A stretch of DNA of 64,000 nucleotides from the NCBI GenBank assembly GCA_037954665.1, contig JBBMOL010000205.1, forward strand, positions 744,001 to 808,000. Direction: 5' to 3'. The notes under the pieces were generated by a model. The model made no database searches, was not told the origin of the DNA, and worked only from the letters and a program-made list of their open reading frames with translations. The DNA comes from Laguncularia racemosa (lineage: Eukaryota; Streptophyta; Magnoliopsida; Myrtales; Combretaceae). Shown here piece by piece: positions 35,566 to 47,342 of the stretch (within the stretch, counting starts at the first letter, position 1; each line of letters starts with the position of its first letter). Both the position numbers and the translations under genes were made by a program.

Positions 35566-38500
35566 CTAGAGCTATTAGTAGGATAACAGAACCAATTGTT
35601 CAATGCTGGATGCTGATTGGACGTGCGGGGGGTTGGGCTCCCGTTGCTGACGTCACCTTCGCTTATCCGAGGCTCTTGAATGATACTTTCTTTTCGGAAA
35701 GATTGTTGGAGGGGTGGAATGCACATCGGGGTGTTGGTTGGCTTTTCCTTCATTCTACCTTTGACACCTCTTGCTTGTGCTTCTTCCTTAGCTGTAGGAA
35801 TGTACCCTAGTCCAAACATCCTTTGCTGCCCTTCCTTAAACTGATGGCCCTTTTTGCTGGTCACCACATTCACCTCATTAAATATTTGGAGACCAAGGTC
35901 TTCTAAACCTTCCTCCCCAATATATGGTATGGCAGTTTCTTTGTATATGACATAATCTTGCTCGCCCAGCACGGTGACTATCTGGCCACTCGCAATAAAT
36001 TTAACCCTTTGGTGGAGACTAGAGGGGATGGCTCCAGCAGCATGTATCCAGGGTCTTCCCAAGAGTAGGTTGAAAGACCTTGGGATGTCAAGGACCAGGA
36101 AAGATATGTGAAATACTTGTGGACCAATCTCCACTGGTAGGTTTATCTCCCCTACTATATCTCTTTCTGACCCATCAAAAGCTCTGACCACCGTTGAGCT
36201 AGGTTTTATATTGCTTGGATCGACCCCCAATAAGTCGAGGGTAGCCAATGGGCAAACGTTGAGGGACGATCCGTTGTCGATGAGTACTCTGGAGACAATT
36301 GTGTTGTTGCACCTAACCACTATGAACAGTGGTTTTGTATGTTGGTCTCCCTCCTCTCCTAGCTCTTCCGGAGATAAAGATATCTGGTCCATTGTGAAAA
36401 TAGAATCGGTCACATGGCTTATTTTGTCTATAGCGATGCCTTCTGGGACCTGAATCTATTTGAGCACTCTGAAGAGTGCTTCCCTATGGGGCTCAGAGGC
36501 TGTAAGAAGGTCCATGAGTGATATTTGTGCTGGAACTTTATTTAGTTGTTCCATTATCTTGTATTCACTCGCTTTGACCATCTTTATAAACGCAGCGAAC
36601 CCCTCTTCCTCTTCCTCTCCTTTCTCCACGTTGGGCTCTTCGGTCGGGGCTTTATTCTTCAAGTCGTATATTCTCCCAGAGCGGGTGATTCCTCCCACCA
36701 TAGGAGGTCGCTTTTGTTCGAGGGTCCGATAGTCGAAAGGTGCAGCTTTGTACCTCTCCGCCGGTATCGGGACATTAAATACATATCTTTTCTTCGGGAT
36801 CTGTATCACGGTTGACTGTCCCTCATAGCATTTTATAACCCTGGGCTTCTGATGAGAATTGATCATGTTTATAGTCTTCTCCTCTTCCTTCGGCGGGTTG
36901 TCCTCCTTCTCAAACTCTGGCCCCCATCCACTAGGCGGCCCATATACCGTCGAGGTATAAGAGTAGTTCACCAAGTACTCGAATCTCCCATGTGATTCCC
37001 CCAAAGTGCCGACTATTGGGTCTCCGGCTAACCATCTTCTTTTGATATGTGACTTAGGGGTTTTCTCTGAAGCTTGACGGGACTGCCTTTTCTGTTGGTC
37101 AACTGTCTTCCGCTTAGGGGCTTCCTTGGGAGCCAACTTCTCATATGTGATCATGTTGATGACGGACTTATGATTGGGCAGCGGGTTGGTGTTGACATTA
37201 GGTGCTGGGGTGTTAACAAAATCCAGCTGTACAATTCCCGCGTCGATTAAGTCCTGGATTTTGTGCCGGAGCCTCCAGCATCTATCTGTAGAGTGGCCCT
37301 CTTGGCCCATATGGTAATCACATTTGAGGTTTGGGTCGAAGTTTTTGGGCTTGTACCGGTCGTTTGGGATTTCGAAGCTGAACAAGTTGTCCGCCCTCAG
37401 CCGAGCAAAGACCTGGCTGAGCTGGATGGGAATTGGAGTGAACTGCCTTGGGACCCTGGTGGCCTGGGTATGACTAGTCGTGGAGTGCTAGGCTGGGGTA
37501 CTCGTGGTCTGAAATGTCACACGAGTTCCGACCTTTTCTGCCTTACCGGAGTGGACCGTGCTGACAGTAGACTCTTTGGCTCTATTACCTCCTAGGGGCC
37601 TTTGTGTTGGTGTAACCCTAAGAGAATCCATTTTTTGGAGTCTGCCAGTGGTGATGGCACTTTCGATCCGGCACCCTATAGCTACCACCTCTGCAAAGCT
37701 GGATGAGGTTTGGCCTACCAAATGTGAAAAGTAGGTCTTGTCTAGGGTATTGACAAATATGGATGTCAACTCCTTCTCAGAGATTGGGGTTGTTACTCTG
37801 GCGGCTTGGGCTCTCCAGCGCTGAGCATACTCCTTAAACGGCTCAGCATGTCTTTTCCAGAGACTCCCCAGATCAATTACGGAGGGGGCGACCTCAATAT
37901 TGAACTTGTACTGGTCGTAGAACGCCCGGGCTAGCCTTTCCCAGGCGTTGACATGATTGAAGTCCAGGTGGGCGTACCAGACCAATACAAGGCCCGTGAG
38001 GCTGTCTTGGAAAGTCTGGATCATGAGTTGGTCGTACTAAGCATACTTGCTCATCTTTCGGGCATATAGCCTTGTATGCATTTTGGGGCACCCAATCCCA
38101 TCATACTTTTCAAACTCCGGGGTCTTGAACTTCTTAGGGTATACCTTTTCCCTATATACTGGCAAACTGGTGATTCCGGCTTGCTTGAAACCATCAGGAC
38201 CTTCAATTGTTTTCATTTTGTCATGGAGCTGCTGGAAGAGCCTTTCTTCATCTCTTTCTGCCTCTCTTCCATCTCTCTCTTCAGGTCATCAGAGTTTGGA
38301 CCCTAGTTGATCCTCGGCTCATATTCAAAAGCCGGGTTGAGGTGGGAATTGATTTCTTCATACTCTAGGGGCTGTCCCTCCACTGCCTTCCCTTTCCTGC
38401 CCCCTGAATGCTCCTCTTGGGTTGGCTGGGTAGAGCGAAGGAGGCCGATGCTTTCAGTTAAGAGGTGGACCTAAGCAGCCAACTGTTGGACCATTTGTTC

Positions 38501-38572
38501 TAGGGATACGATCTTGGAGTCTAAGGCAGCATCAGCATTTGTGTTATTACGGTTGTCGCCACTGTTTGCCAT
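35566..38572 (-). pseudogene. Element B gag and aspartic protease
   Basis: ATG at 38572 starts MANSG. Capsid-like sequence (WERLARAFYDQYKF) covers 37500-38020. A zinc-binding patch CDYHMGQEGHSTDRC is near 37300. The protease at 35800-36413 has the catalytic LIDNGSSLN, in which DNGSS replaces the usual DTGSS, a form I associate with this clade, and the flap/closing motif LLGRPWIH. From 38024 down to the intron one frame holds, with TAG codons at about 37488, 36456 and elsewhere that look like Gln-to-stop changes. A frameshift lies between 38024 and 38572. Confidence 0.85.
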
Positions 38573-38826
38573 TTTTTCTCTTGAACGTGTGCAAATTGGG
38601 CTTCTAGGAGGGTTCGGTTGCTTAGGAGCTATCTTGATACCTGGCGCACATTTTTTTCTTTTTTAGTATAATGTATGCAAATGTGATGCATGTGTCACAC
38701 GGATGCTAAAAATAAAAGGGTCGACAATTGATTGACGATGTAATATTGAAACTTTACTTTTATTAATATCTAAAATTTTTGGAGTTCGATACTCAAAGAA
38801 AACAAATAAAAGATTACAATGATAAT

Positions 38827-40353
38827 CTATTTCCTAGCTCTCTTAGTCTTTTGTTGTGGAGGCTCAGGCTTCCCGTTGATGACGACTTCTAGTTCTTCGA
38901 CTCTAGCTTTGGTCTTCTCCAATTGTGCTTCCAAGGCTTTGTTCCTTTGGTCGGATTCCTTGAATCGTCCTTTCCAGATGTCTTTCTTATAATCTACAGC
39001 TTCAAAATAGACCTCCATCCGGGCCTTAACCTGCTCTAGGTAGATTTCTAGCTCCGGATTTATCTTGTCTGGCCTTGGTTGAGTGACATCTGGGACCCGG
39101 TATGCTCTTTCCCCTGTCTGATACAGCTGGCGGATCACAAACACCCTTGTGGCTCGATGCTTTCCCACTTCGCCATCTAGCTCACCGAGGTCTACATTCG
39201 GGCTTTCAATTCTGGCGTCCCAAAGTGCTTTGACCTTTGTCAGCCTAGCAAACTTTTCAGCCATCAGTAGGTTCGAATCTTGGTACTCGAAAGTGACTGC
39301 TTCCAACGAAGGCCGATAAACTATGTCTTGAATAGTACCGAACTGGCGGACCACTGAATTGGGGTGATATCCAATACATCCGCTGATTCCGATCAGAGGC
39401 ACGGCTTGAAAGTTACTGCAGGTTAAAATAATTTTGTCGCAGCAACTCCACCTGGCTGTCCACAGAATATCTTCGGCACTGAAGCTTCTCAGTACTTGTA
39501 CCCAACTGTGGCCGATAAGGTCATCGGGTAGCTTTATCTTTTCTATGCATGAATCCACGAGATCCACCTGTTGAGCCAATGCTTTCCGGATCATGTTCAG
39601 CCCGAAACACTTAAGGTGGCTTACGAACCAGATCAACATAAGGTTGATACTTGAGCGGAGGATCCCATGGCCTTTCTTCTTGACAAAGTTTAAGTTCTGA
39701 ATCTGTTCAGCCAACAGAGCCGGGATGTAAGATCTTCCTTCCAGGAATTGGGTTACCAGCTCTGCAACCCGGTAGTAGACATAGAAAGTCCCGGTGGGGA
39801 ATAGTATAGTGGCGAAAGCTGTCAAGATGAAAGCGTTCACCCTTCTCTGTCTATAAGTCTTAGGGTCCCCACACAGTATGTCTTTTCTATCCCCATTATC
39901 CTCTCGGGCGATGAACCAAGCTTCCAAATCGTCCATCCGGATGAAGTATCCATTACAGTCTGATAAGGCCTTGTTGACTGCTGTTTTGCGGATACCTAGT
40001 AGTCTGCTGAAAGTACCGGCTGGCCCAACCTCAAGATCTGGCACATAGATTTGATCGGTTAATGCTGGAGCCTGTAGCAGTTGGGTGTACTCTTCCAGGG
40101 TAGGGGTGATTTCATGTGGCCCGATGAAGAAAGCTGCGGGCTCGATTTCCCATAAATGGAGCATGGCCCGTGCTAAGGGCACGTTCACCTCTATCTTTGT
40201 TAGTGAGAGGATGAGCCCTATTTTCTGCTGGATGAAGGCCTGCTCCTCTGGATTATATAAGGTGAACTAGTGGTCTAGCACCAACTTTGGGTCCAAAGGT
40301 TTGTACACCCGAATCTCTTTGCAGAGGAGGTGGTCAACTGCGGTACTAGCCAT
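38827..40353 (-). pseudogene. Element B ORF1 (DUF7745-like), nearly intact
   Basis: 508 codons from ATG at 40353 to the stop at 38827. One nonsense codon (CTA at 40267-40269 on the plus strand) replaces the Trp seen in A at the same place. The protein has an N-terminal domain with ITPTLEEYT, a helical centre (ILTAFATILFPTGTFYVYYRV, IWFVSHLKCF) and a charged coiled C terminus. The pattern fits plant DUF7745 proteins, which are often annotated as host genes but also occur as ORF1 of Ogre elements. Its role in the element is unknown. Confidence 0.85.
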
Positions 40354-40832
40354 CTATTACAATAAGAAATTTCCTAATTACAACCCGAACTATGAAAATA
40401 TTACAGGGAAATAGATCCGAACTCCATGAACAAAAAAAATATTACATTATCGTCAAATGTCAACCCATGACTTTATGTATGCAAATAGGTTGGCTCTAAC
40501 TGGTCCCCAAGCTCTATGGCCTCCCGCATTCTCGGAGAAATGGATCTCAGGCCATATCGAAACATTGGGTGGGGTAGCCTAATCGATCCCGAACGGTGAT
40601 TACATCACTTCGCCCGAAACCTACACAATGCCCCCCCCCGTCTTAGGGTCCTAAGACAGTCCGGGTTCGACCTTATCTATTCACACAAATGTATGCATGC
40701 AAACCCAAAAGTAAAGAAAACTGAATTATAAACTTAGCTAATCCCTGAAAAGTTAGCAACAGAATAATAATCGAAAGACATTTCTTAAAAAGGAACATTT
40801 TGAGGATATTCAGGTGGCTAGCCTACTGGAAT
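40354..40832 (-). other. Element B leader between primer site and ORF1
   Basis: Non-coding leader of about 480 bases that matches 17365-17839 of A. It contains the conserved acceptor TAACTTTTCAG (minus strand, boundary at 40745), which may pair with the splice donor in the LTR. Confidence 0.6.
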
Positions 40833-40853
40833 GGGTCCCCAGCGGAGTCGCCA
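40833..40853 (-). other. Primer-binding site, tRNA-Arg type
   Basis: On the minus strand TGGCGACTCCGCTGGGGA begins three bases after the 5' LTR. It is complementary to the 3' end of plant tRNA-Arg (acceptor half CGGAGTCG plus CCA), the primer known for Ogre elements. The site is missing from element A. Confidence 0.85.
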
Positions 40854-40856
40854 TCT

Positions 40857-42955
40857 TGTCGAGTCTAATTTTTAAACTTCCCATTCCTAATCCGATCTAG
40901 ACTAGACCCTATGCTCATCTAATATAGATCCTCAACTTGAGTTAGGAATTTCGTTTAATTTTGGAGTCGCCACCCAACTGTTGCTGGGAAAAATTGAATT
41001 AAGACTAATGGAGCAGATTAGTCTTAATTTAGACCACTAGTCGTTGTGATTTCCTCTTCCCATTTTTGTGAAAAGAGGAAAAGGGAAAACTAGAGTTTCT
41101 AAGTTCGGAGGCTAACCTATTAAAACCCTAAGGTTACCACCTAATCTCCTAAAATTTATCCTATCTCGAAATGTCTTTTATTTTATTTTTGTTGCCTTTT
41201 ATTGTATTTTTGAGTGAATTATTCTAGGAAAATGATTTTTTTATTCCTTTTTAGGGTTGCCCCAAATGGGTGCCTACGTACCTGCTATTCAGGATCAAAC
41301 AAGCCGTAGTTCGCTTTTCCTGAAAACTTTAAGTGTGTTTGTGAATTTTAATTGTGAAATCTCTTTTGATTTATATTTTTACCATTTTAGGATTTTGCTA
41401 AAAAAAAAAGATCTAAGCCTGAGCTTTAATTTTATTTTTGAAAATAATAATTTTAAGGAAAAATACCAATTTTGGAATTTAGTTAAGAAAATGGTTTTTC
41501 TAAGTGATAAAACTCATTTTTTTTTCTATTTTTCGACTTATTTCTACTATTATAAATTTTTATTATTTTTTATTAATTTTTATGATTTTTTTTCTTTTAA
41601 TAATTTTTAATTTTTTAATAATTTTTATAATTTTTATTTTATTAAAAATTTTCCTCCTAGATTCTTATCTATCTTATTTTAAAATCTAAATTTTTATTAT
41701 AATTTTTCTAATATTTTTATAATTTTCTCCATTTTTATTTTTATTATTATTATTATATTTTTATTTTTATATCATTAAATCCTAAAAAAAAACCTAATTT
41801 CTAACATTTTTCTATTTATTAAAATATAAACAACAAATAAGTAAATAAATAACAAATAACAAATAAATAAATAAATTCGGAATAAATAAAATAAACCAAA
41901 TAAATAAAAATAATAATAATAATCGGAAAATCCGACTTACCTGGATCCGGGTCGGTGCTCGGGTTGGGTCGGTCGAGTCGGATCGGGTCGATCGGATGCA
42001 GTGATTGGGAGTGCTCGTTGACGGCATTTCGGCGACCTTTTTGCAGCGGTTGAGGTGTCGATTCCTAGGTTCTTAGGGGTGAGGAATCCAACGGTGGCAA
42101 TGTTTTGCTTCAGAAAATCCTCCTAGTGGTTGCCCAACTCTTGATCGGCGGTCGTGGTCTTAAACAACTCCGGCGAGCTTCGATTCTCTCTTTTTTCTCT
42201 CTTTCTCTCACTTTTGATCCGTCATTTTGCTTCTCCACTTCATCCTCTATTTATAGGCGTTCAAAATCGAGCTAAATAAGCTCGGATTTCCACCGATCGA
42301 AGCAAATCGGATTTACGGTTAAAAAAACCAACTCCGATTCGTGTAAATCCATCGATTTGTTGAGATTTGATTCCAATTGGATGATGTTTATCGTGTTTCC
42401 ATTGAAGATCTATTGGATTTGTGCAAAAAATCGAATCAAAACGGCCGAAATTCGGATTTTTCTCCTCGCTAGCGATCTCGGATCGAGGTTGAAGACAATC
42501 ACGCGCCCAGCGCGTGCGTTCGCTCCAGCCAATCAGATGCTGCCACGTGTCCTAGGTGATGAAGAAAAATTACAAAACGCGGAATCTGCCTCCCCCGCGT
42601 TTCGAACCTGTGACCGAGTGCCCCCCACCCCCCCGCGCGCGCGCCTTAGGCCATGGTCTGGACCAGCTGGGCTAGCCCACTTTCGCGATTTTATTTATTT
42701 CGCAAATTACATTTATGCAATGCAATTTTTTTATTTTTTTGTATATTTTGAAATTTCAAAAAAATTGTAAAAATCATTTAATCCTTATTATTGCCATTTC
42801 TAAAATTATTTTCCAAAATTGATGTATTTTCCTATTTATTTTTATTTTTTGAACATTTTTCCTATTTTTTCTAAATTAGAGAAAAATATGGAAAAATTGG
42901 AAATTACTTATTATTGATTATTATTGATCCTTAGGGCAAAAATGGGGTGTTTACA
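40857..42955 (-). repeat. Element B 5' LTR
   Basis: It reads TGTCGAGTC to GGTGTTTACA on the plus strand. On the minus strand: A box TAGCCCAGCTGG (42663-42674), B box GGTTCGAAACG (42598-42608), a TATA box (42247-42255) and a full splice donor (GTAAGT, 41935-41940). It carries a C-rich expansion near 42620-42645 between the boxes. Confidence 0.93.
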
Positions 42956-42960
42956 GTAGG

Positions 42961-43050
42961 TTAATATTAGTACTCATAATCCTTGTAGGATGACATTTGT
43001 ATTTAATATACTATATTACAGAATTTAATAGGTATACTTGCCTTACATCA
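42961..43050 (+). repeat. Element C left LTR, last piece
   Basis: It follows the GTAGG duplication of B and matches the end of the right LTR (48650-48735), ending CTTACATCA. Confidence 0.8.
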
Positions 43051-43056
43051 AGTTTT

Positions 43057-43074
43057 TTACGCTGTTGTTGGGGA
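43057..43074 (+). other. Decayed primer site, tRNA-Asp type (element C)
   Basis: TTACGCTGTTGTTGGGGA matches TGGCGCCGTTGCCGGGGA at 13 of 18 positions; four of the five changes are transitions. The tRNA-Asp primer is typical of Athila. Confidence 0.6.
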
Positions 43075-43164
43075 GTTTGACATTAAGAACACTAATCACT
43101 TTACTAATTTAACCTCTCTTTTTTTCTTGTTTTTAGTTTCTTTTGATTTTTATTTCAATAGTGC

Positions 43165-45401
43165 ATGACTAGAAATTCCCCATCAAACACATTGATTTTT
43201 TATCTGAAAATTGAAAGGACAACCAGGCATTTACAAAAAATAGTTCAGCAAATAGTAGAGGAACTAAATCAAGGGTCTCCTCTGAGAATAAAGGTAGAAG
43301 AGAAAAAGGAGTTGGAAATCATGAGTGATAAAAATCATAACCAGTAGTAGACTATGTCCTCCAAACACTCTTTAGTCGAAGCTGACTTAAGTTTTGTTAG
43401 GCTACCTATTGCTACCAATAACTTTCAAATTCAACCTCATATTTTACAAATGATGCAGCAGTTCGTCCAGTTTACAACACATTTAAGATCAATGGAGCTT
43501 CAAACGATGCGATCAAGTTGTGACTCTTCCCCTTTTCACTAAAGGGTCGAGCAAAACAGTAGTTGAATTTACTTCTAAGGAGATCTATCACTACTTGGGA
43601 TAATGTGGCTTAAAATTTTTTGGGAAAATACTTTTCACTTTTTAAAACCGATAAACTCAAAAAGGACATATCATCCTATGCCCAATTAGAGGTTGAGACC
43701 TTATATGACACTTGAGAGAGATATAAGGAATTATTGAGGAGATGCCCACATCATGGCCTATCCCTTTGGATGCAAATTCAAACTTTCTACAGTGGTTTGA
43801 ATCTATCAACTAAGCAAATGATAGATGCCACTGCTAGAAGGACGTTGAATACGAAGACACTCGAAGAGGTTCAATTTTTTATTGAAGATATGACTTTGAA
43901 CAGTTCTTAATGGGAATGTGCTAAGGTGAGAAACAAGCAGCAGACATCTATGAATTAAATGCGGTGACAACCTTAACCAATAAGGTTGATGCCATTAATA
44001 GAAAGTTAGATGCACTTTCCATCAATCCTAAATGCAACTTGGGAAAAGTTGATGTAAAGGGTCAATAGGAACAAGTGAGCTATTTAAGAGACCCCTCTAA
44101 GCCACAAAACAACCCCTAGAGTAACATCTACAATCCAAGATGGAGAAATTATCTAAATTTCTCTTGGAGCAATCATAATCAAAATTAACAGAAGATGAAC
44201 TTGCCTCCCCTAAGATTTCAGCGACCCCTAACATAAGAGAAAAAATCAGGTTTGGAAGAATTTTTAACTAAATATATTTAAACTAACGAAGCTAGATTAT
44301 AGAATACCGAAACTTCTCTAAGGAATCAAGAAGCTTCCATCCATAATCTGAAAAGTCAAGTAGGACAACTTGTGAAGATGATGGCTGAGAGGTAACAAGG
44401 GACACTGCTAGGGAACATCGAGATAAATCCTATAAAGCATATAAGAGCAGTAACCCTTAAAAGTGGAAAGGAATTGCAAGTTGATGAAAAAACTAGTAGG
44501 GAAAAAGGAAAGAAAGACACATAAATCAAGGAAAAAGAGAGTGAAGAGCCACTAAAAGTGAAAGAATATAGATCACTCATACCTTATCCTGAATTCCTGA
44601 AGAAGGACCGCTCTAATGAACCATTCAATATGTTCCTTGAAATTTTTAAGTAGTTATGTATTAACTTACCTTTTGTTGATGTCTTATCACAGATGCCTAA
44701 GTACGCTAAGTACTTGAAAGAACTACTCTCGAATAAGAGGAAGCTAAAAGAGATATCAACTATGACATTAAGTAAGGAATGCTTCGCATTAATGCAAAAT
44801 AAGTTACCATGAAAATTGAAGGATCCAAGGAGTTTTACTCTACCTTGTCTTATTGGCAATTTATCAATAAATGGAGTTTTAGCTAACCTAGGCACAAGTA
44901 TAAATCTAATGACATATCTATGTTCAAAAAGTTAGGATTAGAGAACCCTACACCAACACATATGAGCATTCAATTAGCCGATAGTACGTAAAGTACCCCA
45001 TCGGTATTATTGAAGATGTGTTGACTAAGGTAGATATATTCATTTTTCTCGCAAACTTTGTAATCTTAGGTACAAAAGAGAACATCGAAGCACCATTGAT
45101 TTTAGGTTGTCCTTTCCTAGCTGCTTCGAGGATAGTTATAGATGTAGGAAATCAAATGTTTACTCTAAAAGTTAGGGATGAAGAAAGAACTTTCAAGATG
45201 TTTGACATAATTCAACAACCCTCTAAGAGTAACAATACCTGCTGTTTCCTAAATATGTCTAACCTACTTGGCTCCACTTACGTGCAGGATGGCATTTACA
45301 CAAAGCCAATTCAGCAATGTTTCATTCAAGGCAAGCAAAAGGGTCTAAATAAATTCAAGCAATTTGAGCACCAAAATTTTCATAATCGTCCACCTAACTA
45401 G
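43165..45401 (+). pseudogene. Element C Athila-type gag and protease remnant
   Basis: 43354-43542 holds the Athila gag N terminus (RLPIATNNFQIQPHILQM). With shifts, a capsid follows (CPHHGLSLWMQIQTFYSGLN near 43750-43800, then ATARRTLNTKTLEEV). Protease C-terminal sequence at 45018-45401 includes PLILGCPFLAASRIVIDV. Several stops and frame changes are present. After 45401 the sequence passes directly to Athila 3' UTR (a CTTCCTAGGAGGCAACC-like block); the whole RT-RNase H-integrase region is absent. Confidence 0.8.
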
Positions 45402-47342
45402 AAAAAGGGAAGCACATCAAGCCAACAAAGTTAAACAAAAGTGCTTCCTAGGAGGCAACCTAAGTTTAGCTTTCCAATTCAGTTTTCCTTAGTTTGTTTT
45501 AATTTAATTAGAATTTTTTTCATTTTTACACTTAATTACTAAAAAATAAAAATAAAAAAGCAAGCCAATTTTTTTTTAAGCTTGACACATCAACTAAACA
45601 TGGTCGTGTCAAGGGCATGTTAAATTATGCCATTCTCCGAATGTAACATAACCATCAGACATGTGCATGTCGGAGTCATGCCAAGTTCATTTATATAATT
45701 TTTTTTCCCAAGAGTTACACGTTATGGATTTAATCTTTGCCAAGAGTTACACGACCATTAGATACAATCATGTTATGGTCACGTCAAAATCCAAAGAATG
45801 TAAAGCCTTAACAAGAGTTACATGACCTTTAGATACGGTCGTGTCTAAGGTCATGTTAGTTGTGCCTTGTTTTAGTTTTTTTTAGAGATACACAATCTTT
45901 AGATACGATTGTGTCTCAACCGTGTTGACCTTAAATCCCTTATTTTCTGGGCACGGATACGAGGAAATGAGAATATTCTAATCATGATTATAGTGACTAA
46001 TTTCTTTGTTTTCTTTGATATACTAACGGGATTTATATAACTTGCTAAACTAGATCTTAATCATTTTTTTTTCTTTTCTATTTCTTTTCTTTTAACTGTT
46101 GTTTTAGATTTCTATACCTTTTTAACTTTTTGTTGCCTTTACATGTTTAGAGCATTCAAGATCAATCACTTTACATGTTGAGCACATTTTTCAATGGAAT
46201 ACATGGCATCTTTAAGGGAGTATTAGTTCTTTTCCACACTACCTTCCTCAATTTTGTTGTTTTGTTTTGTTTTGTTTTATTCATATTTTGTTAATTTTTC
46301 TTTTTATTTGTACATTAAGGACATTGTATGATTTTAAGTGTGGGGAAAGGGGTTATAAAATGTGTGATTATTTAAGAAACCAAAATTTGTTTATTTAATC
46401 CAGAAATCATTAAATTAACTTGCAAGTTGGTATAAAACAACTCTTTGGGTAGTATATAACACTTGATCAAAGTTTTAAACTTGAAGATTTAGAAAATTGA
46501 ATAATATCACTAGTTAAGAATTAGTCATGGATTTCTTTTAAACTCACTTTGACTTATATTTTTTTCACTTGGAGATTTTTAGAGTACTATAATCCTTGAT
46601 AAGAAAATAATTGATATTTATCATTTGAAAATTTCTTGAAAAATTAATATAGCTAGAGATGAAATAAATAAATTGAATAAAGTTTAACTATGGGTCTCGT
46701 TGACTCGAGTAATTAAGCTTGTAGGGTACCTCCTTTATGTGGAATAACACATGTTAACTTGAGTGAAGAACTCGAGATTATCAATTGAAACTTACTAAAG
46801 GGTTAATAGAAAAGTCCATGTTAAGGCTAAACATAAATAATTAGCTCTATTAAATAAAGGTAGTGGATGGTTCAAAGGGATATCTTAAAACTTAATAGTC
46901 TAAGATTGTTCGGTTTGGACATACTGATCAATGAAACTACCTAAAAAAAAAAAAAAGAACTAGAGAATTGATCAAAGGATAAATGGATATATTTACCTTG
47001 GATTATAATGTTTAGTAAAATCGAAAAAGGTAGTGTATACATTTTAGTAAAGTTAGTAAAGTGTTTATGACTTTTTCTTGATTAAGGAGACAATAATTCC
47101 AGTTTTAATTCTTTCACATGTTTAAGATAATTGATTAAATGAAAAATATAAGAGTTATAGTTAATCTTTTTTTGAAACTACAAGTTAATTAAAATTTTGG
47201 TTCTTAAATTATCATATGGTTAAATAAAAATTATTTTGATTGATTTCTTGAATAATAGTAAATTAATTAAATATTTCTTATTCAACTACTCGATTTGATG
47301 AATTTGCTTGAGGACAAGCAAACGCTTAAGTGTAAGGAAGTT
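45402..47342 (+). other. Element C 3' non-coding region
   Basis: No open frame. The first part carries the GAGGCAACC block and CGTGT repeats. The rest is AT-rich. It ends CTTAAGTGTAAGGAAGT just before the right LTR, a degraded form of the Athila polypurine tract. Confidence 0.65.
45590..45950. repeat. Imperfect palindromic minisatellite (element C 3' UTR)
   Basis: Five or so imperfect units contain an ACACGACC-like arm, TTTAGATAC-like spacer and GGTCGTGT-like arm (clearest near 45750-45850 and 45890-45935). Similar arms occur inside the LTRs of C near 27100-27270 and 47550-47710. Many C-to-T and G-to-A changes blur the units. Confidence 0.6.

Larger units (their letters stand above)
28176..42955 (-). 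mobile_element. Element B: near full-length Ogre/Tat-type LTR retrotransposon
   Basis: LTRs at 28176-30246 (3') and 40857-42955 (5') enclose primer site, ORF1, gag, protease, intron, RT, two RNase H domains, integrase, 3' UTR arrays and polypurine tract on the minus strand. A perfect duplication GTAGG flanks it (28171-28175 and 42956-42960). All modules of an Ogre element are present, but nonsense codons and frameshifts disable ORF1, gag-protease and pol. It is the same family as A in the opposite orientation. Confidence 0.94.

Noticed and set aside
38827..40353. DUF7745-like protein as a host gene
   Set aside because: It lies between the primer site and gag inside a flanked retrotransposon and has a matching remnant in element A, so it belongs to the element.
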